17,024 nucleotides of DNA from assembly GCA_002429595.1 (NCBI GenBank), contig DJAM01000069.1, positions 952 through 17,975 on the forward strand, written 5' to 3'. The notes beneath the pieces were generated by a model that saw only the letters and a list, made by a program, of their open reading frames with translations, had not been told where the DNA came from and did no database searches. Source of the DNA: Coxiellaceae bacterium UBA6002. Lineage in GTDB: Bacteria > Pseudomonadota > Gammaproteobacteria > UBA6002. Below are positions 6,558-14,119 of this stretch, one piece after another (the stretch's first letter is position 1; every line of letters starts with the position of its first letter). A program made the translations under genes and the position numbers.

Positions 6558-7700
6558 TTAATAATTACTGTGAGAGTTTGCTTCGATATGTTCATAGGTT
6601 ACTTTGCCGCGAAGCACATAATAGATCCAACTCGTATATAAAATAATAATCGGCAAGAAGACTGCGGAAACTATTAACATGATGAACAGTGTTGTTTGAC
6701 TAGACGATGCGTCCCAAACCAATAAACTCATATTAGGGTTTATCGAGGAAGGTAGAATAAACGGGAACATACTTGCTCCAACTGTTGCAATCAAACAGGC
6801 GATGGTTAGAGCACTGCAAAACCAAGCGCAGCGAAATTTTTTGAAATAAGCAAGTAGTATTACGCAAATGGCACTGAGTAATGCCGTGATTGGAACACAG
6901 CGCGTCACGGAAAATTGTTGATAGTTATGAATCCATGCTCCTATCTGCACCGTAACTTGTTTGAACAATGGATTGGAGGGAGCAGAAGGAGAGGGTAGAC
7001 TTGTGAGAATATATCCAGAAATTTTATATTTAATCAAGTAACCTGCAATGGTGAATAATGCAATAGTTAAAATTGCGCTGTAAAATGTGTATTTTCTTGC
7101 TCGTTCTTGGACTGTTCCTACCGTTTTAATACAAAGAAAGACACTGCCATGCATGATCATCATGGCAATGCTAACTAGTCCACAGATAAGTGCAAATGGA
7201 TTCAGTAACTGCCAAAATGATCCAACGTAGAAAACGCGAAGTGTTTGGTCAAAATAAAATGGTACGCCTTGCAAAACATTGCCAATGGCTACACCGAAAA
7301 TGAGTGCCGGGAAAAAGCCACCGATAAATAAACAGATGTCCCAAAAACTTCGCCAATGAGTATGTTCAATCTTGCTGCGATACTTAAAACCTACTGGACG
7401 AAGAATCAGTCCTAAGAGGATGATAAACATTGGTAAATAAAGACCACTAAAGGATACTGCATAAAGCAGTGGCCAAGCAGCAAAAATAGCGCCACCGCCT
7501 AAAATTAACCAGACTTGGTTTCCTTCCCACACCGGACCAATAGTATTAATGGCGACTCGCCGTTCACTATTTGTTTTTGCAACACGATGTAATAACATTC
7601 CGATGCCTAAATCAAAACCATCCATTACAGCAATTCCAGTCAACAATATTCCGAGCAGCAGCCACCAAATAATACGAAGGGTGGGGTAATCAATAAGCAT
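6558..7700 (-). CDS. cydB: Cytochrome bd ubiquinol oxidase subunit II
   Basis: Membrane subunit II of the quinol oxidase that reduces oxygen to water at low oxygen tension. The 380-residue length matches E. coli CydB (379). The N-terminal half is typical: LLLGILLTGIAVMDGFDLGIGML in the first helix, then GPVWEGNQVWLILGGGAIFAAWP, then LGLILRPVGFKYR. About eight hydrophobic spans are visible, and the last is followed by a short charged tail. The start codon overlaps the end of cydA by 11 bases, indicating translational coupling and a shared transcript. No unusual residues were noticed. Confidence 0.96.
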   Translation of the reverse strand: MLIDYPTLRIIWWLLLGILLTGIAVMDGFDLGIGMLLHRVAKTNSERRVAINTIGPVWEGNQVWLILGGGAIFAAWPLLYAVSFSGLYLPMFIILLGLILRPVGFKYRSKIEHTHWRSFWDICLFIGGFFPALIFGVAIGNVLQGVPFYFDQTLRVFYVGSFWQLLNPFALICGLVSIAMMIMHGSVFLCIKTVGTVQERARKYTFYSAILTIALFTIAGYLIKYKISGYILTSLPSPSAPSNPLFKQVTVQIGAWIHNYQQFSVTRCVPITALLSAICVILLAYFKKFRCAWFCSALTIACLIATVGASMFPFILPSSINPNMSLLVWDASSSQTTLFIMLIVSAVFLPIIILYTSWIYYVLRGKVTYEHIEANSHSNY

Positions 7701-9231
7701 TCGCTAACTCCGTAGTAGTAGAAAAATATTCAGGACCAAGACGGATATATTTAATCATGAGATATACTTCAATCACGGCCAGAAAAGTATAAAGGCAGAT
7801 GAACCCTATTAAGCTAGTCAACAACGATGAATTGGCCAAGGAGGACGTGCCAAGAAAAGTGGGCAAAATTCCTTGGATAATCCAGGGTTGTCGACCCACT
7901 TCTGCAACCATCCAACCCATTTCACTTGCTAACCAGGGTAACGGCAAACTACAGATCGCAATCAAAAGAAACCATTTTTGCTGAACTTTCTGCCTTACGC
8001 TTAGAGCGAATGCAGTGATAAAAAATAGAATAAAAAACATTCCACAAGCAACCATAATCCTAAAACCCCAAAATAAGGGTGCAACAGGTGGTACCGTATC
8101 CCAAGCAGCTGCTGTGATTTGCTCAGGTGAAGCTTGAACTATATTTGCTGTATGTCGTTTTAATAATAAAGCGTACCCTAAATCGTTGCCATACGTATTA
8201 AGTTGTTTCATCGCAATTTTATCATTAGGATTTTGTAATAACGTTTGTAGTGCAGTATATGCTTGAATACCGTCTTTAATTTTAGATTCCGCTTGTAAAA
8301 CCAAATCGTTAATGCCATAGAGTGGTTGGTTAAATGAGCGGGTAGCGATTATACCCAGCATATAAGGAATTTGAACTTCATATCGAGTAGTGTGTTGTTT
8401 CTGATCTGGCAGCCCAAAAATAGTAAAACTCGCCGGCGCCGGTTTTGTTTGCCACATGCCTTCAATTGCAGCAATTTTCATCTTTTGATTTTCATTTACC
8501 AAGTAGCCACTTTCATCACCTAACACAACTACTGATAAAGAAGAAGCCAAACCAAAAGCTGCCGCAATTAACATCGATCTCTTGGCTATTGCAATATTAC
8601 GGCCGCGCAATAGATAGTAAGCACTAATCGCAACCACAAAAATTGAACCAGTAACATAGCCAGCACTAACGGTGTGCACAAATTTAGCTTGGGCAACTGG
8701 ATTGAAAAGTATTTGAAAAAAACTTCCTACCTCCATGCGCATAGTATGAAAATCAAAATAAGTGCCGACCGGGTTTTGCATCCAGCCATTTGCGATTAAA
8801 ATCCATAACGCTGATAGATTTGTTCCCAATGCAACTAGCCAGGTGACAGTGAGATGAGCTCCTTTCGATAGTTTATTCCAACCGAAAAAAAACAATCCAA
8901 CAAATGTTCCCTCTAAGAAAAAGGCCATGAGCCCTTCAATTGCTAAAGGCACTCCAAAGACATCGCCAACGTAATGTGAAAAATAAGCCCAATTAGTGCC
9001 AAACTGAAACTCCATCGGAATTCCTGTAGCCACCCCCATCGCAAAATTGATTCCGAATAACACACCCCAGAATTTAGTGATATCACGCCAAATTTCTTTT
9101 CCGGTCATGACAAAGATTGATTCCATGATGCCTAATAAGACAGCGAGTCCAATCGTTAAAGGAACAAAGATAAAGTGATACATAGCGGTTAGGCCAAATT
9201 GTAAGCGAGACAATTGGACAACATCTAACAT
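7690..9231 (-). CDS. cydA: Cytochrome bd ubiquinol oxidase subunit I, long Q-loop type
   Basis: Catalytic subunit carrying hemes b558, b595 and d, and the quinol site on the periplasmic Q loop. The 513-residue sequence keeps E. coli numbering at key positions: His19 (heme b595/d ligand), His186 and Met393 (b558 ligands), Glu99 and Glu107 (proton path and heme d), and Lys252 with Glu257 in the Q loop (MKIAAIEG). The segment EGMWQTKPAPASFTIFGLPDQ and the following 120 or so residues show the long Q-loop insert of the E. coli-like subfamily, as opposed to the cyanide-insensitive CioA type. GGAG precedes the ATG by about 9 bases. It is the first gene of cydABX and lies downstream of an FNR-type regulator in the same direction, with an FNR-like palindrome in the gap. 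Confidence 0.97.
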   Translation of the reverse strand: MLDVVQLSRLQFGLTAMYHFIFVPLTIGLAVLLGIMESIFVMTGKEIWRDITKFWGVLFGINFAMGVATGIPMEFQFGTNWAYFSHYVGDVFGVPLAIEGLMAFFLEGTFVGLFFFGWNKLSKGAHLTVTWLVALGTNLSALWILIANGWMQNPVGTYFDFHTMRMEVGSFFQILFNPVAQAKFVHTVSAGYVTGSIFVVAISAYYLLRGRNIAIAKRSMLIAAAFGLASSLSVVVLGDESGYLVNENQKMKIAAIEGMWQTKPAPASFTIFGLPDQKQHTTRYEVQIPYMLGIIATRSFNQPLYGINDLVLQAESKIKDGIQAYTALQTLLQNPNDKIAMKQLNTYGNDLGYALLLKRHTANIVQASPEQITAAAWDTVPPVAPLFWGFRIMVACGMFFILFFITAFALSVRQKVQQKWFLLIAICSLPLPWLASEMGWMVAEVGRQPWIIQGILPTFLGTSSLANSSLLTSLIGFICLYTFLAVIEVYLMIKYIRLGPEYFSTTTELANAY

Positions 9232-9406
9232 TTAGCGCTCTCCAAAAACATGTTGAGATATATTGTGAGGTGACAACTGCTTATCTATGGGCTTTGAATA
9301 GCAAACATATTGCAAGCCAAATAAAAGCAGCAATTTAATCGTAAGTGCGACGCCAATTTCTTTTTTTAAATTAGTTTTCAAGAGTGAATAACTTGAATAA
9401 TTAGAT

Positions 9407-9457
9407 TAAGAAAAGTGTATCAGTGATTAAAAGACGAAATTATGATCTAGGTCATAA
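9407..9457 (-). promoter_or_regulatory. Predicted FNR-type class II promoter of cydABX
   Basis: The sequence TTATGATCTAGGTCATAA (9440-9457) is an 18-base near-perfect palindrome with TGAT/GTCA half-sites four bases apart, like an FNR/Anr box. On the minus strand an extended -10, TGATACACT (9422-9414), follows. A start at about 9407 would place the palindrome centre at -41.5, the standard class II activator position. The site sits immediately past the fnr stop codon. A leader of about 175 bases to the cydA ATG would result, so a closer second promoter is possible; I see no convincing one. Confidence 0.55.
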
Positions 9458-9467
9458 AATGCATTTT

Positions 9468-10187
9468 TTAGTGTGAGATATTGTGGAGTGACCCGCCTTG
9501 AGCGAGCCATAAAAGCGCAGCAGAATGATTAATTTTGATATGTTTATTTTTAATGGTGATAACCTGTTGCTGCTCCAAGCGGTTCAAAATTCGAATCACT
9601 GTTTCACCTGCTAATCCAAGATAATCACCTATTGCTTGGCGTGGCATAGGAAGAATGAAACCCTCTAAGTAATTTTTGCAATGCAGTCGATCAAATAATT
9701 CCAATAAAAAGCCGGCAAGTCGCTGATCAGCACGTAGGATGCTAGTATAGTGTCCCATGTTAAGTCGATGACTAGCCTGCTGCAGCAACTTCTCATAAAG
9801 CTGCGGTAATTTAGCGGCAACGGACAAGATATTCTCGTAAGAGATCTCGCAAAGACTAGCCGCTGTCAAACTCTCAATTGCAAATGGATAGCTCTCTGTG
9901 TTAATGGCTTCAAGACCAATAATTTCCCCGGGCAGATAAAAGCTTAAAATCTGCTCTTTACCTCCAGGCTGGAAAATGGATGCTTTTAAAGAACCAGCTT
10001 TCACCATGTAAAGGGAGTGCAGCGTTTTTTTTGAATTACAGACCTTCTGATGCTTTTTAAGGTGATGTTGTTTCCGCAAAAAAGAAGGCGTCGTTACGAT
10101 TTTGCTAGGCGTTGAGCTGCAAAACGACATCAGCGAGCAATCGCTGCATTGATGAACTGGCTTACCGCTAGAAGATGAAGTCTGCAT
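9468..10187 (-). CDS. fnr: FNR-type oxygen-sensing transcription regulator
   Basis: A CRP/FNR-superfamily regulator of 239 residues (E. coli FNR 250). The N-terminus has the iron-sulfur ligands C14-X2-C17-X5-C23 and the fourth cysteine is C113 (SLCEI), in the same pattern as E. coli FNR C20, C23, C29, C122, so an oxygen-labile [4Fe-4S] cluster is expected. The middle is the cyclic-nucleotide-like beta roll (AGSLKASIFQPGGKEQI, LPGEIIGLEAI), then a dimerisation helix, then a winged helix-turn-helix (RQAIGDYLGLAGETVIRIL). In the recognition helix, E195 and R199 match FNR Glu209 and Arg213, but I198 replaces the specificity residue Ser212. Ribosome-binding sequence upstream of the ATG is weak. 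The cyd operon lies directly downstream in the same direction, and activation of cyd is the natural inference. Confidence 0.9.
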   Translation of the reverse strand: MQTSSSSGKPVHQCSDCSLMSFCSSTPSKIVTTPSFLRKQHHLKKHQKVCNSKKTLHSLYMVKAGSLKASIFQPGGKEQILSFYLPGEIIGLEAINTESYPFAIESLTAASLCEISYENILSVAAKLPQLYEKLLQQASHRLNMGHYTSILRADQRLAGFLLELFDRLHCKNYLEGFILPMPRQAIGDYLGLAGETVIRILNRLEQQQVITIKNKHIKINHSAALLWLAQGGSLHNISH

Positions 10188-10205
10188 ACTAAAGATTCAC
10201 GTTTT

Positions 10206-10254
10206 TTTGGCAATTATATCTTAAGTTGCATTAAATATGTAGTCTGGATGCAAC
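10206..10254 (-). promoter_or_regulatory. Predicted fnr promoter with inverted repeat
   Basis: On the minus strand a perfect TATAAT (10218-10213) lies about 26 bases before the fnr ATG, giving a short leader from about 10206. No good -35 box is present. Instead a 7-bp perfect inverted repeat, GTTGCAT (10225-10231) and ATGCAAC (10248-10254), brackets the -35 region and may be a regulator site. Confidence 0.45.
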
Positions 10255-10298
10255 CCAGGAACCTAAATTTCTTAGAGTGTTTTACTTTTAGTCAAAAT

Positions 10299-10340
10299 TA
10301 TACTAAATTATTTATATAACCATAGTCATATGACCATAGG
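10299..10340 (+). promoter_or_regulatory. Predicted toxin-antitoxin promoter and operator
   Basis: A perfect 10-base palindrome GTCATATGAC (10325-10334), flanked by two direct copies of CCATAG (10320-10325 and 10334-10339), lies 16 bases before the antitoxin ATG. Candidate -10 boxes are TATACT (10299-10304) and TATAAC (10315-10320). With the latter the palindrome would cover the transcription start, as expected for autorepression by a Phd/YefM antitoxin. AGGAA (10338-10342) is the ribosome-binding site. Confidence 0.5.
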
Positions 10341-10350
10341 AAAACTTTAG

Positions 10351-10593
10351 ATGAAGCAGCATATTCCAAAGATCCCGGCGGGAGAATTTAAAGCAAAATG
10401 TTTACATTTGCTTGATGAAGTGAGTCGCAAGCATATTCCTCTTATTATTACTAAAAGAGGAAAACCCGTTGCAAAAATAGTTCCAATAGAAGAAGAACAA
10501 CCACCTCAAATCTATGGATATTTACGAAAAAGTGCAAAAATCGTAGGTGATATTGTTTCTCCAACTGATGAAAAATGGGATGCAGATGAATAA
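10351..10593 (+). CDS. Phd/YefM-family antitoxin
   Basis: An 80-residue DNA-binding antitoxin. Residues 5-47 fit the Phd/YefM fold: IPAGEFKAKCLHLLDEVSRK, then PLIITKRGKPVAKIVPI. The C-terminal half (about 48-80, acidic, with Trp and Pro) would be the flexible toxin-binding arm. The gene overlaps the following PIN-domain toxin by 8 bases and is preceded by a palindrome likely to be its own operator, so the pair should be co-transcribed and autoregulated. The module sits between fnr and hemW-linked genes, an accessory insertion into otherwise housekeeping DNA. A specific name such as vapB is not warranted from sequence alone. Confidence 0.9.
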   Translation: MKQHIPKIPAGEFKAKCLHLLDEVSRKHIPLIITKRGKPVAKIVPIEEEQPPQIYGYLRKSAKIVGDIVSPTDEKWDADE

Positions 10594-11008
10594 GTCCTCT
10601 AGTCTTTTGCTCGATACCCATGTTTGGGTGTGGCTTATAAATGGCGAAGAAAAAATTAACAAAAAATCTTTAAACCAAATAACTCAAGCTGCACAACAAC
10701 ATGCTTTATTTCTTTCTGCGATTTCTTTATGGGAAATGAGCATGCTTGTAGCAAGCGAAAGAATTATTTTAGACATTCCAGTATTAGATTGGATCTCAAG
10801 ATCTTTAGAAGCCCCTGGAATCAATTTAATGCCGTTAACACCAAAAATTTCAGTTGAAAGTTGTTATCTGCCCGGCGCATTCCATGGTGATCCAGCAGAT
10901 AGAATAATTGTGGCAACTGCTAGAGTGGAGGAGTTGACATTAGTTACTTCCGATACAAAAATTTTAGACTTTAGTAAAGAGCACTATGTAAAAGTTTTAG
11001 CAGCATGA
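10586..11008 (+). CDS. vapC: PIN-domain ribonuclease toxin, VapC type
   Basis: A 140-residue PIN-domain toxin, a family that cleaves RNA (often tRNA or rRNA) with magnesium when freed from its antitoxin. The four acidic positions are visible: D10 in LLLDTHVW, E50 in SLWEM, D102/D105 in GDPADRIIVATA, and D123 in VTSDTKIL, so the nuclease site looks intact. The open frame reaches back to 10547, but the ATG at 10586 is preferred because it overlaps the antitoxin stop (ATGAATAA), has a GGGA upstream, and puts LLLDTH at the usual distance from the N-terminus. The DTHVW subgroup typically pairs with Phd/YefM antitoxins, as here. It ends 29 bases from the convergent RidA-like gene. Confidence 0.93.
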   Translation: MNKSSSLLLDTHVWVWLINGEEKINKKSLNQITQAAQQHALFLSAISLWEMSMLVASERIILDIPVLDWISRSLEAPGINLMPLTPKISVESCYLPGAFHGDPADRIIVATARVEELTLVTSDTKILDFSKEHYVKVLAA

Positions 11009-11037
11009 ATTTGTCTTCAATAAAATGTATTAATAAC

Positions 11038-11499
11038 TTACGAAGCAACATAAGCAATACAAGAAATCTCAATCCGATCGACAATTCCAGATTGTGTCGC
11101 GGTTCTAACTGGAAAACGTCCATTGGGAAAGTGTTTGGCATATTCTTTGTTCATACCGCGCCAGTCTTTAGCATCTCGAAGAAAAACATCCATGCGTACT
11201 ACGTGGCTTAAATCGATACCAGCTGCACGTAAGATTGCATCAATATTGTTTAGTGCTTGGCGCGTTGCAAGTTCAATATCATTTTCGTAAGTAACATTAG
11301 TTTTGGGATCTTTGCCCACTTGCCCCGCCACAAAGATTAATTTTCCCTTGGATAAATCTACTGAGATACCTTGAGAGTAGGCTCCAAATGGCGCTGGTGC
11401 GTTGGCAGTAGCTATGTAGGAAGGATTATCAGGAGTTTTTGGATCAGCAACCGCTTTTGGTAGTATCAAGCAAAAAAGTAAGAACGTAATTAATCTCAT
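11038..11499 (-). CDS. Exported RidA/YjgF-family protein
   Basis: A 153-residue Rid-family protein with an N-terminal signal peptide (hydrophobic core at residues about 4-16, probable cleavage after A-V-A at 18), so it probably acts in the periplasm. The cytoplasmic RidA enzymes hydrolyse reactive 2-aminoacrylate and other enamines/imines. Family landmarks are ATANAPAPFGAYSQG, KLIFVAGQVGKDPKT, ATRQALNNIDAILRAAG and FPVRTA. The substrate-binding Arg105 and the Glu120 of E. coli RidA align with R132 and E144, while Cys107 is A134, so imine deaminase activity is plausible but in an unusual compartment. A TAGGT precedes the ATG. It starts 30 bases after hemW ends and probably shares its transcript. 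Confidence 0.85.
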   Translation of the reverse strand: MRLITFLLFCLILPKAVADPKTPDNPSYIATANAPAPFGAYSQGISVDLSKGKLIFVAGQVGKDPKTNVTYENDIELATRQALNNIDAILRAAGIDLSHVVRMDVFLRDAKDWRGMNKEYAKHFPNGRFPVRTATQSGIVDRIEISCIAYVAS

Positions 11500-11529
11500 T
11501 GTTATACCTACAAAAATGTTGCGATAATT

Positions 11530-12657
11530 TTACATAAAGAGATCTAAAAGATCATTCAAATATAACCGGCCTCGAGAGGTCGTTTCCAAATATTCTTGGT
11601 TCCAAATTAACAGCTCTTTTCTTTGTGCTTCATCTAAAATCTGTTTAATTGAAGTAATGGGCAAGCCTGTCCTCTCTACAAATAGTGCAGTTGGCACTCT
11701 TTCATATAACCGCAGAGCATTCATCATGAACTCGAGTGGTAATTCGTCTGTCTTTAACAGTTGTTCTCCGGCGAGAAACGGGTTAGCTTTCAAATATTGT
11801 TTAGGATGTTTAACTTTCCAACGACGCGAAATGCAACCAGTAGCTGGATCGGTGATTTTGCTATGAGCACCTGCGCCAATACCAAGATAATCCCCAAATT
11901 CCCAATAATTACGATTATGAAGACATTGTCGTTTTTTTTGGCTATAGGCAGAAATTTCGTATTGCTCAAATCCTTGTGATTGCAATAGCTCTTGGCCTTT
12001 AATCTGTATCTCAAAAATATGATCATCTAGCGGTAATTTAGGCGGAAATTTTGCGAAATGGGTATTGGGTTCGATGGTTAGTTGGTACCAGGACAAATGT
12101 GTGGGTTGATGACTCATTGCTAACGTTACATCATGAAGAGCATCCTCTAACGTTTGGCTCGGTAAGCCAAACATCAAGTCAATATTAAAATTATCAAATC
12201 CTGCTTCTTTCGCAGCAGCAATTGCACGTTCAGCCTCTTGGCTGTTATGAATTCTTCCAAGTAATCGTAGCTTATCATCTTGAAATGACTGTACGCCTAG
12301 CGAAAGGCGATTAATGCCGAGTTGTCGGTATTCAATGAAACGTTGCTGTTCGACGGTGCCAGGATTGGCTTCGAGGGTAATTTCGATGGTTGGCGAGAAA
12401 GCAAGCCTGGCATGAAGCTCTTGTAAAAGTTGTTCTAAGGCTTTTGCTGAAAATAGGCTAGGTGTGCCGCCACCGATAAAAATCGATTGGATTTTTCTTC
12501 CCCAAATGAGTGGTAAATCATTTTCTAAATCTTTGATAAGTGCGTTAACATAGTCTCTTTCAGGAAGTTGTTTGCGTGCTGCATGCGAATTAAAATCGCA
12601 ATAAGGACACTTCTCGACGCACCAAGGAATGTGGATATAAAGGCTTGTTGGGATCAT
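11530..12657 (-). CDS. hemW: HemW, heme chaperone-like radical SAM protein
   Basis: Radical SAM protein of the HemN-like group, 375 residues. The cluster motif PWCVEKCPYCDF (C13, C17, C20) has Phe where true coproporphyrinogen dehydrogenase HemN has a fourth Cys, and the protein lacks the longer HemN N-terminus. This supports HemW, which binds heme and delivers it to respiratory proteins. Other landmarks are FIGGGTPSLF (SAM binding), LEANPGT, RLSLGVQSF, NIDLMFGLPSQT, and the C-terminal HemN domain (LHNRNYWEFGDYLGIGAGAHS). A possible functional link is the heme-rich cytochrome bd encoded 3 kb away. No strong ribosome-binding site is seen before the ATG. It is divergent from nudE, with 77 bases between the start codons. 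Confidence 0.94.
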   Translation of the reverse strand: MIPTSLYIHIPWCVEKCPYCDFNSHAARKQLPERDYVNALIKDLENDLPLIWGRKIQSIFIGGGTPSLFSAKALEQLLQELHARLAFSPTIEITLEANPGTVEQQRFIEYRQLGINRLSLGVQSFQDDKLRLLGRIHNSQEAERAIAAAKEAGFDNFNIDLMFGLPSQTLEDALHDVTLAMSHQPTHLSWYQLTIEPNTHFAKFPPKLPLDDHIFEIQIKGQELLQSQGFEQYEISAYSQKKRQCLHNRNYWEFGDYLGIGAGAHSKITDPATGCISRRWKVKHPKQYLKANPFLAGEQLLKTDELPLEFMMNALRLYERVPTALFVERTGLPITSIKQILDEAQRKELLIWNQEYLETTSRGRLYLNDLLDLFM

Positions 12658-12734
12658 AAGTTACTTGTTCTAATCAGTTAGGTCTTTTTTATACTGCTTT
12701 TTGAATGTCATTGCAAAAAAATACGGGGTGATTG

Positions 12735-13292
12735 ATGTCTAAAAAGAAACCAACCATCTTAGAAACCACTGTGCTTGCTAAGACTAAGCTTTTTCAAGTA
12801 GAGGGTGTCCATTTGCGATTTTCTAATGGAGAAGAACGTCACTTTGAACGGCTACGAGGTAGTCGTGGTGCGGAAGCGGTGATGATCATTCCAGTTCTTG
12901 ATAGAGACACAGTTTTATTGGTTAAAGAATATGGTGTTGGACTTGAAGAGTATTATTTGGGTTTCCCGAAGGGCGCTGTTGATGACAACGAGGATTTCCT
13001 ATTGGCAGCAAATCGGGAATTGATGGAAGAAACAGGCTATGGAGCAAAAAAGTTGCAACTGCTTAGAAGACTAAGTTCGGCGCCAGCTTATACCACTAAG
13101 CAAATGAAAATGATTGTGGCAACTGAGCTTTATGAGCAACGTTTAGTGGGAGATGAGCCCGAAGAAATCGAAGTGGTTCCCTGGAAATTAAGCGAAATGG
13201 ACCAGTTACTAATGCGTGATGATTTTCATGAGGCGCGTAGCATTGCAGCCCTTTATATTGTCAGAGACTTAATAAAAAACAATGCGATTTAA
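12735..13292 (+). CDS. nudE: ADP compounds hydrolase NudE
   Basis: A Nudix hydrolase of 185 residues, the same length as E. coli NudE (186), which hydrolyses ADP-ribose, NADH, AMP-containing dinucleotides and related ADP compounds. The complete Nudix box GX5EX7REUXEEXGU is present: GAVDDNED, then AANRELMEETGYG. The flanks also match NudE (KPTILETTVLAKTKLF, EAVMIIPVLDRD, GDEPEEIEVVPW, HEARSIAALYIVRD). ATG 12735 is chosen over the in-frame TTG 12732 because GGGGTG lies 5-10 bases upstream and the resulting N-terminus fits. It leads a compact nudE-cysQ-mdh cluster; nudE beside cysQ is a common gammaproteobacterial pairing. TATACT at 12690-12695 is a possible -10 box without a clear -35. Confidence 0.95.
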   Translation: MSKKKPTILETTVLAKTKLFQVEGVHLRFSNGEERHFERLRGSRGAEAVMIIPVLDRDTVLLVKEYGVGLEEYYLGFPKGAVDDNEDFLLAANRELMEETGYGAKKLQLLRRLSSAPAYTTKQMKMIVATELYEQRLVGDEPEEIEVVPWKLSEMDQLLMRDDFHEARSIAALYIVRDLIKNNAI

Positions 13293-13294
13293 CG

Positions 13295-14119
13295 ATGCAA
13301 ATTGAACCGAGTTTTCTAAATGAGATTATTGCGATAGCGAAAGCGGCCGGCACCGAAATTCTTAAATACCATGATGAGAAATTGCCACTGGGTATCAAAC
13401 ACAAACATGATGATTCGCCAGTGACTTTAGCCGATTTAGCCGCGCACAATATCATTAAGGCTGGTTTGGCGGCTATTACGCCTGATATTCCGCTTTTATC
13501 CGAAGAAGAACCAGATTTTCCTTTTGAGCAACGAAGCCAATGGCAGACTTATTGGTTGGTTGATCCACTCGATGGCACGCGGGAATTTATTCTCAATAGC
13601 GGCCAGTACACGGTCAACATCGCTTTAATCCATGAACATCTACCCGTGCTAGGGGTAATTTATGTGCCGCGAAAAAATCGGATTTATGCCGGGGCAAGTT
13701 CCATTCCTTCTTTTAAAGAGGAGCAGGGCAGCGTGCAGCCACTTAAGGTGCGCACTTTAGCGCCAGATGAAGAACTTATTATCGTCAGTACCCGAAGAGA
13801 GATGCACGAACGCTTACGGGAGCAGATAGCATTACATCACCCGATCAGCATGACTTATCGCAGTAGTTCCTTAAAATTTTGTTTGATCTGCGAAGGACGA
13901 GCAGATATATATCTACGTAAGGAACCTATTCATGAGTGGGATACTGCGGCGGGTCAAAGTATTGTAGAAAATGCTGGCGGCATCGTTTTGGATTCAAACT
14001 GGCAAGCTTTACGTTATAATACCAAGCCACTTTTGCTCAATCCTCCATTTATCGCTCTTGGTGATTCAAAGCAATTGTTACCACTTTTAAAAAAAATACC
14101 AATGTTTGAGGAGATCTAA
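13295..14119 (+). CDS. cysQ: 3'(2'),5'-bisphosphate nucleotidase CysQ
   Basis: Inositol-phosphatase-superfamily enzyme of 274 residues that removes the 3'-phosphate from adenosine 3',5'-bisphosphate, the by-product of sulfate assimilation and sulfo- or 4'-phosphopantetheinyl transfer. Metal-binding motifs are intact: SPVTLADLAAH (D47), LLSEEEP (E70-E71), WLVDPLDGTREF (D90, D93, with G-T) and HEWDTAAGQSIVENAGG (D216). The ATG lies 2 bases after the nudE stop without an obvious ribosome-binding site, suggesting translational coupling. The stop abuts the mdh ATG with no gap. Confidence 0.95.
   Translation: MQIEPSFLNEIIAIAKAAGTEILKYHDEKLPLGIKHKHDDSPVTLADLAAHNIIKAGLAAITPDIPLLSEEEPDFPFEQRSQWQTYWLVDPLDGTREFILNSGQYTVNIALIHEHLPVLGVIYVPRKNRIYAGASSIPSFKEEQGSVQPLKVRTLAPDEELIIVSTRREMHERLREQIALHHPISMTYRSSSLKFCLICEGRADIYLRKEPIHEWDTAAGQSIVENAGGIVLDSNWQALRYNTKPLLLNPPFIALGDSKQLLPLLKKIPMFEEI

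Noticed and set aside
11038..11499. Loss of the RidA active-site glutamate
   Set aside because: A first reading put Ser146 at the Glu120 position, but counting from Arg105 shows that Glu120 aligns with E144, so the residue is kept.
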